DNA of 5,878 bases from Erysipelotrichaceae bacterium (GTDB taxonomy: Bacteria > Bacillota_I > Bacilli_A > Erysipelotrichales > Erysipelotrichaceae), in the NCBI GenBank assembly GCA_003510215.1, contig DOKQ01000075.1, forward strand, positions 1 to 5,878, given 5' to 3'. Positions 1 to 4,774 of the stretch are shown here, one piece after another. The notes under the pieces were generated by a model, which had not been told where the DNA came from, searched no databases, and was given only the letters and a program-made list of their open reading frames with translations. A program made the position numbers and the translations under genes. The first letter of the stretch is position 1, and the number at the start of each line of letters is the position of its first letter.

Positions 1-440
1 GATACGATGGTTTCGCTACCATCAAGAATATCGTGGTTAACATTGTAAACAACTGTTTTAACATCACCTGTAGCAGGAGCAGAGATAATTACTTTTCTTG
101 CACCAGCATCAATGTGAGCTTTTGCTTTTACATCCGATGTAAAGAAACCTGTACACTCGATGACTACATCAACACCTAATTCTTTCCAAGGTAAATCAGC
201 AGGGTTTTTCTCTGCGTAAACACGTAATTCCTTACCATCTACAACAATACCGGAATCAGTGTATGATACTTCTTTGTTGAAACGTCCTTGTGCTGAATCA
301 TACTTCAATAAATGAGCCAATGTCTGAGCATCTGTCAAATCATTAATCGCGACGATGTCGAATTCGCTTGAACCGAACATATAGCGGAATGCTAAACGAC
401 CGATACGACCAAATCCATTAATAGCAACTTTAACTGTCAT
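1..440 (-). CDS. gapA: Glyceraldehyde-3-phosphate dehydrogenase, N-terminal part (cut by window edge)
   Basis: This is the cytoplasmic glycolytic enzyme that oxidises glyceraldehyde 3-phosphate to 1,3-bisphosphoglycerate with NAD+ and phosphate. I translated 146 full codons from the ATG at 440-438. The Rossmann NAD-binding motif INGFGRIGR is at residues 7-15. AINDLTD at 31-37 contains Asp34, which is typical of NAD-preferring glycolytic forms. ECTGFFTS (95-102) and VIISAPA (117-123) are also family signatures. The reading runs off the window at DGSETIVS, a few residues before the expected SCTTNC active-site segment, so the catalytic cysteine is not visible. The start is fixed by an AAGGAGG site 7 nt upstream. 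It is NAD-type gapA rather than gapB by the N-terminal pattern, though the missing two-thirds would be needed for full certainty. No cggR-type repressor gene lies upstream; the preceding gene is an acetyltransferase. Confidence 0.96.
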   Translation of the reverse strand, partial: MTVKVAINGFGRIGRLAFRYMFGSSEFDIVAINDLTDAQTLAHLLKYDSAQGRFNKEVSYTDSGIVVDGKELRVYAEKNPADLPWKELGVDVVIECTGFFTSDVKAKAHIDAGARKVIISAPATGDVKTVVYNVNHDILDGSETIV

Positions 441-447
441 TTTTAGT

Positions 448-454
448 CCTCCTT
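448..454 (-). promoter_or_regulatory. Strong ribosome binding site of gapA
   Basis: The minus strand reads AAGGAGG, the full anti-16S consensus, followed by a 7-nt A-rich spacer (ACTAAAA) and the ATG at 440. This fits a highly expressed glycolytic gene and decides the start codon. Confidence 0.93.
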
Positions 455-467
455 TTGACACACTACC

Positions 468-496
468 ATTATAAAATCTTCTATGTTAAATGTCAA
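468..496 (-). promoter_or_regulatory. Consensus sigma-A promoter of gapA
   Basis: The minus strand carries TTGACA at 496-491 and TATAAT at 473-468, separated by exactly 17 nt. Both hexamers are perfect matches to the vegetative consensus. Transcription should begin near 461, giving a leader of about 20 nt that holds little beyond the ribosome binding site. There is therefore no room for a riboswitch or attenuator. Confidence 0.92.
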
Positions 497-508
497 TTGT
501 GAATCCAT

Positions 509-539
509 TATCAATAGAATGCAATCGCTTTCATTGATA
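509..539. repeat. Inverted repeat bracketing the cre site
   Basis: TATCAAT at 509-515 and ATTGATA at 533-539 form a perfect 7-base inverted repeat with a 17-base centre that contains most of the cre box. It is AT-rich and has no T-run on the gapA side, so it does not look like an intrinsic terminator. It may be an extended operator palindrome or chance. Confidence 0.4.
520..534 (-). promoter_or_regulatory. Predicted cre (CcpA-binding) site upstream of the gapA promoter
   Basis: The minus strand at 534-520 reads ATGAAAGCGATTGCA, which fits every position of the degenerate Bacillus cre consensus WTGNAANCGNWNNCW. Its centre lies about 65 bases upstream of the predicted gapA start site, upstream of the -35 box. 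In Bacillus, cre boxes placed like this (for example at ackA and pta) mediate activation by CcpA during growth on preferred sugars, whereas repression sites usually lie in or after the promoter. Activation of gapA is therefore the inferred role. The box overlaps the TGA stop of the acetyltransferase gene at 533-531. Confidence 0.7.
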
Positions 540-1445
540 TTCGTGGAAAAAAAGTGGTCTTTTCGCCATGGAGAACGCTTCCTGCACGGTATGAATGTGC
601 ACCTGATAAAGCTCGTTAAATAACGAAACATCATTCAATCGAGCCATAAGAAACGGTACATTTTCCACAACAGCCTTTGGAAACAGTTTGCCGAGATTTT
701 CAGCTGTACTGACATAAACATCCATCCGATCCTTCAGTGAAGCCGCAAAATTAAGTAATCGATACAGTGTATCCGAGTTGAAATAGACGACTTCACTCAC
801 TTCAATATGAGTTGTATGTAGTGTATACATCATATAACCCAGTACCTGATCATTTTCCAGATAAGCCACCAATTTCCCGTTTTGCGCCTCAAGATCTTGT
901 TTGATCTTAGCATAGTATGCTTCATCTCTAACTTTATAACCAGTAAAATATGCCGTAAACTTTTGATACATCCTCAATAAATCTCCGTTGGAAACCTGAT
1001 AGGTAATACCCATGGTTGAAAGTTGAGGTATCATGTTACGAGTAAGCATGACTTTCTTTCTTGAAATAACCGTTTTGAAACCAAAAGCTTCATAGAGTGA
1101 TGGATGATACGCCATCAACACAGTAAAAAGATCTTGATGGGATAAGAAGTCCAGAACTTCGAGCAGTAGCTCCGTCATGTACCCTTTTCCCTGTTGTTCC
1201 TCTTTTGTAAATATTCCCACCAAATAGGAAACTCGAATCTTCTTATCATTAAACATAACGTCATGTTTAAACACATTGAGTGCAGAGACCATCTGATTGT
1301 CTTTCAATAGCACATAACAGTCATCGGCGTTGAAATAGTGACGAAAGAAAAAATCAATCGAACCTCGATCATCAAACGAAAACACCTGTTTCCATTGATA
1401 ATAAATCTCTTGCTTTAATGCTTCTGTTGCTTTAACTACCATCAT
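531..1445 (-). CDS. Eis-like GNAT-family N-acetyltransferase lacking the usual C-terminal domain
   Basis: This is a predicted cytoplasmic acetyl-CoA-dependent N-acetyltransferase of 304 residues; the substrate is unknown. The first GNAT fold covers roughly residues 5-135. Its acetyl-CoA loop is around VGIFTKEEQQGKGYM (76-90), where G86-K-G88 form the pyrophosphate-binding turn and the usual Gln/Arg three residues before is Glu83. The segment YHPSLYEAFGFK (113-124) is typical of Eis-like proteins. Residues about 150-270 resemble the second, catalytically degenerate GNAT fold. MARLNDV (267-273) resembles the point where Eis proteins enter a sterol-carrier-like domain, but only about 30 residues follow. 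Eis proteins are usually near 400 residues, so this is a short form. It starts 1 nt after the DUF2156 stop. Two ATG codons stand in tandem; the AAGGTG site at 1453-1448 is 2 nt from the first and 5 nt from the second, so a start at 1442 is likelier. It is last in its three-gene unit. Confidence 0.85.
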   Translation of the reverse strand: MMVVKATEALKQEIYYQWKQVFSFDDRGSIDFFFRHYFNADDCYVLLKDNQMVSALNVFKHDVMFNDKKIRVSYLVGIFTKEEQQGKGYMTELLLEVLDFLSHQDLFTVLMAYHPSLYEAFGFKTVISRKKVMLTRNMIPQLSTMGITYQVSNGDLLRMYQKFTAYFTGYKVRDEAYYAKIKQDLEAQNGKLVAYLENDQVLGYMMYTLHTTHIEVSEVVYFNSDTLYRLLNFAASLKDRMDVYVSTAENLGKLFPKAVVENVPFLMARLNDVSLFNELYQVHIHTVQEAFSMAKRPLFFHEYQ

Positions 1446-1446
1446 A

Positions 1447-2340
1447 TCACCTTGCCCTCATTACATATTTCTTAATGAAATACTCTGGTTGATTGGCCAT
1501 TTTGGCTTTTCGTAAGTTCTCATACCCCATATCATCTTCACGATTTACCCATTTCACATTCATATTACAACTCTTCAGAAACTCCCGTTCAAGATATTGA
1601 TAAATTCCTCTATACTCATCATTGGCCTTTTCAACATTCAACTGAATCATATCTTCATTTGCATACGAACCAATGATAAATCCTTCTACCTTCCCATCAA
1701 TAAGCAAACATGCTCCCCAAGCGGGAAACAGATGAAAATGGGTTAACAGATACTCCGTTCCCATCCTCTCATTTTGAAAAAACTCATCTTTCATGTCACT
1801 TTTCCAATTAGATAGAAAAGATGTGCACTCATCAAGATAATCTTTAATATCACAGAACTCAACACGATGTTCATAATTTTTAACAAAGTAATTCAAGTGA
1901 TTTCTACGTTTCTGCAACTTCTTTCCTGATAATGTAATTATCTTTTCCTTCTCATATATATAGTCAAATCCATCACGAATTTCGATAACTTGCAGATCCG
2001 GAAACAGTTGAAGTACTTCATTTTTTATTTCTTCCGTATAGCAACTTAAGTGAAACGGAATATCAGCTCGTTCAAACAATGTAATCGCAGCTTTTAGAGC
2101 TTCATGTCTGTACTCAGCGGCACACAATGGCATATATAAAAAATAGTTTTCCTGATATTTCCCGAGCAATAACAGAAAATTTTCATTCACATGTTTCCAT
2201 AACGGAAACCACGACTTCCACATAAACATATTCACGATATTATGATTACTTTCCTGATAGGATGACAGTTTAAGAAACGACTCAATCAGATATACATCCT
2301 CTTCATGTACAGCCTCAAATTGTAAATCACCAAACGTCAT
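1447..2340 (-). CDS. DUF2156 / LPG-synthase C-terminal-like acyltransferase-fold protein
   Basis: This 297-residue soluble protein has the DUF2156 pattern, a tandem GNAT-like fold related to the catalytic part of lysyl-phosphatidylglycerol synthase (MprF) and to Fem-type aminoacyl transferases. Visible signatures are FDYIYEKEKIITLSGKKLQ (125-143) followed by the basic KRRNHLN (144-150), a central GKVEGFIIGSY (216-226), and the closing VNREDDMGYENLRKAKM (265-281). The last segment includes the NREDD-G-E-LRKAK block common in the family. There is no membrane domain, so it is not a full MprF. The length is normal for the stand-alone family, whose substrates are mostly unknown. Its ATG overlaps the preceding stop in an ATGA arrangement, implying coupling to the small membrane protein, and the acetyltransferase follows after 1 nt. 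A role in transferring an amino acid or acyl group at the envelope is inference only. Confidence 0.88.
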   Translation of the reverse strand: MTFGDLQFEAVHEEDVYLIESFLKLSSYQESNHNIVNMFMWKSWFPLWKHVNENFLLLLGKYQENYFLYMPLCAAEYRHEALKAAITLFERADIPFHLSCYTEEIKNEVLQLFPDLQVIEIRDGFDYIYEKEKIITLSGKKLQKRRNHLNYFVKNYEHRVEFCDIKDYLDECTSFLSNWKSDMKDEFFQNERMGTEYLLTHFHLFPAWGACLLIDGKVEGFIIGSYANEDMIQLNVEKANDEYRGIYQYLEREFLKSCNMNVKWVNREDDMGYENLRKAKMANQPEYFIKKYVMRAR

Positions 2341-2582
2341 AAAATCTCTTCCTCTTTTTCCTTATATTCTGCCTCAAACACATCACCATGTACCTTTGGA
2401 GTGACATTGCTCACATCCGAGTCAAACTCATTTTTGGCTTTTTTTACAACATGTCGGACCCGAACCATAAAATAAATCCAATACGAAATAAGAATAAGAA
2501 ATAACAGCACTAAAAGTGGCCATGCAATATAGACCAGAAATACGATTAACGCTATGTAAGCTAATAGTTGAATCAATCTCAT
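2337..2582 (-). CDS. Small membrane protein with acidic cytoplasmic tail, function unknown
   Basis: This is an 81-residue protein that I do not recognise. Residues 4-40 are almost continuously hydrophobic, with a Trp-Pro pair at 21-22. This suggests two closely spaced membrane helices or a hairpin. A basic stretch follows (RVRHVVKKAK, 41-50), then a charged tail ending in KEKEEEIL that is probably cytoplasmic. The ATG at 2582 is preceded by a weak GGTG site and lies just behind an extended -10 promoter, so this is the first gene of the unit. Its stop overlaps the DUF2156 start by 4 nt. The tight coupling suggests it could anchor or partner the DUF2156 protein at the membrane, but nothing in the sequence proves this. 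Confidence 0.75.
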   Translation of the reverse strand: MRLIQLLAYIALIVFLVYIAWPLLVLLFLILISYWIYFMVRVRHVVKKAKNEFDSDVSNVTPKVHGDVFEAEYKEKEEEIL

Positions 2583-2597
2583 AAAATCACCAAATTC

Positions 2598-2606
2598 ATT
2601 ATATCA
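2598..2606 (-). promoter_or_regulatory. Extended -10 promoter of the membrane protein-DUF2156-GNAT unit
   Basis: The minus strand reads TGATATAAT, a perfect extended -10 (TGnTATAAT). No convincing -35 box is seen at 16-18 nt, which is tolerated with an extended -10. Transcription would begin near 2591, leaving a leader of only about 9 nt before the ATG at 2582. That is unusually short, so either the weak GGTG near the 5' end suffices or the real start site is further upstream. The promoter lies just after the terminator of the XRE gene, which supports a new unit starting here. Confidence 0.6.
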
Positions 2607-2612
2607 CGATGT

Positions 2613-2646
2613 AAATAAAAAAGAAAAAGACTTGCTAAAACAAGTC
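2613..2646 (-). terminator. Intrinsic terminator with the XRE stop codon inside its loop
   Basis: On the minus strand GACTTG (2646-2641) and CAAGTC (2634-2629) form a 6-bp stem with the loop TTTTAG (2640-2635). A T-rich run follows down to about 2613 (TTTTTC then TTTTTT). The upstream stem arm encodes the last Asp and Leu codons of the XRE gene, and the loop contains Phe and the TAG stop. The stem is short and half GC, but the T-run is strong. Confidence 0.8.
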
Positions 2647-2865
2647 CTTCACTTCACAACCTAATCCAAATGCAATTTTATCAATACACTTGAGCGATAC
2701 ATTTCGTTTCCCGCGTTCTGCATCTGAAATGTAATTTCGATGTAATCCAGATCGTTTAGCCAATTCTAACTGCGAAATGTCTTTTGATAAACGGATTTCT
2801 CTCATTCTTTCACCAAATTTTGAAACGACGGTAACTTCTGACACATGTTTTAAATGATCGGACAT
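2635..2865 (-). CDS. Small XRE/Cro-C1-family helix-turn-helix transcriptional regulator
   Basis: This 76-residue DNA-binding protein is almost entirely an HTH_3 domain. FGERMREIRLSKDISQLELAKRSG (17-40) gives helix 1 and the start of the HTH, with the family's SQ-x-ELA (31-36). LHRNYISDAERGKRN (41-55) is the recognition helix and the E-R-G-x-R-N turn, and VSLKCIDKIAFGLG (56-69) closes the five-helix fold. It resembles the short XRE regulators that include restriction-modification controller proteins, but no methylase or nuclease gene is near. There is no ligand or protease domain, so it probably acts as a dimeric repressor or self-regulator. The ATG at 2865 has a GGAAGGGGGA site 7 nt upstream. 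A promoter and terminator of its own make it a single-gene unit lying between two other units; the target is unknown. Confidence 0.9.
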   Translation of the reverse strand: MSDHLKHVSEVTVVSKFGERMREIRLSKDISQLELAKRSGLHRNYISDAERGKRNVSLKCIDKIAFGLGCEVKDLF

Positions 2866-2871
2866 TTAAAA

Positions 2872-2881
2872 TCCCCCTTCC
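2872..2881 (-). promoter_or_regulatory. Ribosome binding site of the XRE regulator
   Basis: The minus strand reads GGAAGGGGGA, which contains AAGGGGG, one change from AAGGAGG. It lies 7 nt before the ATG and supports the start at 2865 rather than the in-frame ATG at codon 21. Confidence 0.8.
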
Positions 2882-2920
2882 TTTTCAGTTACTCCCTACC
2901 CAAAGGTTTTGCTTAGTTAA

Positions 2921-2949
2921 ATTTTATCTAAATTCTAACAACTTATCAA
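2921..2949 (-). promoter_or_regulatory. Sigma-A promoter of the XRE regulator gene
   Basis: The minus strand has TTGATA at 2949-2944 and TAAAAT at 2926-2921 with a 17-nt spacer; each hexamer has one mismatch to consensus. Transcription should begin near 2914, giving a leader of about 48 nt. An imperfect inverted repeat, GTTAAATTT at 2916-2924 against AAATTCTAAC at 2930-2939, overlaps the -10 region. It could be an operator for self-regulation, but in such AT-rich DNA it may be chance. Confidence 0.7.
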
Positions 2950-2965
2950 TAGACTTTTGTTTTTT

Positions 2966-3712
2966 CTAGAAATTTATACGCTCTTTTACCTTTGAATTCC
3001 ATGAAACAAACTGCAACTGATACACATTTGAAATATTTTCCTTTGAAACAAGCATGTCAATCAGTTGCTTGACCTGAATCACAGGTACTTCATCCAACCA
3101 ATATGACCCCTTAAGCAAGACATCCGGCAACTCCATGGAGAACAACCGGTGTGATTGCATCTTCGAAAAATGCATAGCTCTACCAGCATCATCTTCAATA
3201 CCAAAAGAACATGCACTTGATGAGCTCGCCATCTGATCCACATAGGATTTAATCTGATCTACCGTAATGACCACTGGATTTTCTTGTGATACAAGAAGAT
3301 TCATACTGGGAGCAAATGCATAGAACCGACATTTCTTCCCGACTTTACGCTCAATTGCCTGTATCCATTGTGATGAAATGGCCGAATTTTGTCCCTCTTT
3401 AATAAATCTCAGAAATGTATACCCCTGATAGCTTAACATCCCAGAATCTCCCACTGTAAGTGTCTTAAATTGTTTGTGTGATATCGGAAAAATCATACGT
3501 TTTGAAAATTTATCCACAAACTCTACAAAGTACTGTTTTCTTGATAATGTCCCACTATGCATCACTTCAGATTCTTCGAATAATCGGGTAACACAGGCTT
3601 CAACCATGCTTTCATTATAAAAACCATCGGTCTTGCCCGATGTGTCATTGAATATAAAGATTACGAAGATTAAACCCAACGCAATGACAATTACCCCAAA
3701 GATATATGGCAT
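2966..3712 (-). CDS. Membrane-anchored protein with a DUF2500-like segment and an unrecognised C-terminal half
   Basis: This 248-residue protein begins with one hydrophobic helix (residues 3-21, rich in Ile, Val, Leu and Phe). No signal-peptidase or lipobox site is evident, so it is probably anchored rather than released. Residues about 55-105 resemble DUF2500, a short domain of unknown function found behind a membrane helix: QYFVEFVDK (60-68), RMIFPISHKQFKTL (72-85), then the GDSGMLSYQGYTFLRF block (88-103). Residues about 110-248 form a separate half that I do not recognise. It holds the segment QIKSYVDQM, a serine run (SSSS, 163-166) and GSYWLDEVPVIQVKQLIDML (202-221). The alternation of polar and hydrophobic residues suggests a mixed alpha/beta fold. 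A GAGGGGG site 5 nt before the ATG fixes the start, and an extended -10 promoter precedes it. It lies downstream of whiA and may also be reached by read-through. Function unknown. Confidence 0.75.
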   Translation of the reverse strand: MPYIFGVIVIALGLIFVIFIFNDTSGKTDGFYNESMVEACVTRLFEESEVMHSGTLSRKQYFVEFVDKFSKRMIFPISHKQFKTLTVGDSGMLSYQGYTFLRFIKEGQNSAISSQWIQAIERKVGKKCRFYAFAPSMNLLVSQENPVVITVDQIKSYVDQMASSSSACSFGIEDDAGRAMHFSKMQSHRLFSMELPDVLLKGSYWLDEVPVIQVKQLIDMLVSKENISNVYQLQFVSWNSKVKERINF

Positions 3713-3742
3713 AAAATCCCCCTCTAACGCCTAGTTACAGTC

Positions 3743-3751
3743 ATTATACCA
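3743..3751 (-). promoter_or_regulatory. Extended -10 promoter of the membrane-anchored protein gene
   Basis: The minus strand reads TGGTATAAT, a perfect extended -10. The best -35 at 17 nt is only TTTAAT (3771-3766). Transcription would begin near 3736, giving a leader of about 24 nt containing the GAGGGGG ribosome binding site. I find no GC-rich terminator between the whiA stop and this promoter, only a weak A/T hairpin, so read-through from the whiA unit is possible. Confidence 0.6.
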
Positions 3752-3798
3752 ACACGCCATGTAAAATTAAACAGAAAATTTTAGAGATATTTCACAAT

Positions 3799-4761
3799 CT
3801 ACTGCACTTCCTTGACTTTTGTCTGTTTGTCACGGATTTTGTTTGCCACCTCTGCAATTTTATTGAATCGATGTTTCATTCCTGATTTACTCATCAGAGT
3901 CCCCGTTGTCATTTCATAAAGCTCACTTAATTCATTTAAACTTGCATCTGGATTATCAAGTCGCAAGATAGCAATTTCCTGTAATTTTGATTCAAGAAAG
4001 TCAAATCGTCCCACCTGCTGGATTAGCTCGATATCTGCAATTTGCCGTGAAGCAGCCTTCATGGTTTTCATTTCATTTGCAACTTCACAGTTATCCAATC
4101 GAGTAAGCGAGTTTTTGAAATCTCGTTGTATTCGCACATCCTCAAACTTCATAACCGCTGAGCTTGCGGCGATTAATCGCAAAAAATCTGAAATCTTATC
4201 TGAAGCCTTAATGTAGGCAACGAACTGCTGACGTCGCTGAATAACTTTCGCAGGTAAATCAAACCGAAGCATTAGCTTAGAAATAAACTGAGCATGTTTC
4301 TGATCATTGGTTGATATTTCCAGATGATAATTGGCTTTAGTTGGTGCGTTCACACTTCCGCTTGCCATAAAAGCACCCGCAAGATATGCTCTTGCGCAAC
4401 ATTCCTTAACTACAACCGAGCGCAATGGCCGATCAGCCAAACCAAGAGGAGTCCATAATCCCAAATCCTCCAAGATTTCCTTCACGCGATTGGTCACACG
4501 AACGATATAAATATGATTTTTCTTTAACTTCATTTTCTTAATCATTGAAAGCTCTACGTTAACTTCATAACGTTTTTTAATCAATGTCCAAATTCGTTTT
4601 GCGGTTGTGGGGTTTTCAGTTTGAATATTCAATTGATACCCCTGATTAATAATAGTCAGAGTTGCGTTAAGCTGAACTAAGGCAGACAATTGTGCTCTCG
4701 CACAACATGGTTTTAATTCATTCATCGCAATTTCTGCCTTGACTTCACTTGTAAATGACAC
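3799..4761 (-). CDS. whiA: WhiA, DNA-binding protein with LAGLIDADG-like fold and HTH
   Basis: This 320-residue protein matches the usual WhiA length. WhiA is a nucleoid-associated DNA-binding protein and regulator: in Streptomyces it controls sporulation genes, and in Bacillus subtilis it influences cell division and chromosome segregation. The N-terminal part carries the degenerate LAGLIDADG-type domain, with YLAGAFMASGSVNAP at 126-140. The acidic residue needed by homing nucleases is replaced in LAGAFMASG, as is normal for this non-nuclease family. The linker has RLDNCEVANEMKTMKAASRQ (221-240), close to the family's NC-x-x-AN-x-x-KT block. The C-terminal HTH spans about 262-306 and ends in SKSGMKHRFNKI (291-302), the best-known WhiA signature. 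The start is GTG at 4761-4759, supported by AGGAGG 7 nt upstream. The gene follows yvcK by 11 nt in the conserved rapZ-yvcK-whiA order. Confidence 0.97.
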   Translation of the reverse strand: MSFTSEVKAEIAMNELKPCCARAQLSALVQLNATLTIINQGYQLNIQTENPTTAKRIWTLIKKRYEVNVELSMIKKMKLKKNHIYIVRVTNRVKEILEDLGLWTPLGLADRPLRSVVVKECCARAYLAGAFMASGSVNAPTKANYHLEISTNDQKHAQFISKLMLRFDLPAKVIQRRQQFVAYIKASDKISDFLRLIAASSAVMKFEDVRIQRDFKNSLTRLDNCEVANEMKTMKAASRQIADIELIQQVGRFDFLESKLQEIAILRLDNPDASLNELSELYEMTTGTLMSKSGMKHRFNKIAEVANKIRDKQTKVKEVQ

Positions 4762-4768
4762 AGCGCAT

Positions 4769-4774
4769 CCTCCT
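4769..4774 (-). promoter_or_regulatory. Ribosome binding site that fixes the whiA GTG start
   Basis: The minus strand reads AGGAGG, overlapping the TAG stop of yvcK (4775-4773) and lying 7 nt before GTG at 4761. An ATG at 4768-4766 is closer to the site but out of frame with WhiA, so GTG is the start. Sharing bases between stop and ribosome binding site suggests coupled translation. Confidence 0.85.

Noticed and set aside
509..539. Intrinsic terminator of the acetyltransferase unit
   Set aside because: The hairpin arms are AT-rich with a long loop and there is no T-run after them on the minus strand.
443..634. A 63-codon open frame on the minus strand across the end of the acetyltransferase gene and the gapA promoter
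   Set aside because: It is out of frame with the well-supported GNAT gene, covers the gapA promoter and cre box, and its translation shows no recognisable pattern.
2635..2865. Restriction-modification controller protein
   Set aside because: The HTH resembles controller proteins, but no methylase or nuclease gene is in the window, and I see no clear paired C-box motif before it.
3758..3785. Terminator after whiA
   Set aside because: Only a weak A/T-only stem (AAAATT with AATTTT) is present with no GC core, so I do not call it.
4340..4385. LAGLIDADG homing endonuclease inside whiA
   Set aside because: The motif is the degenerate form normal for WhiA, lacking the catalytic acid, and the gene has standard length and context.
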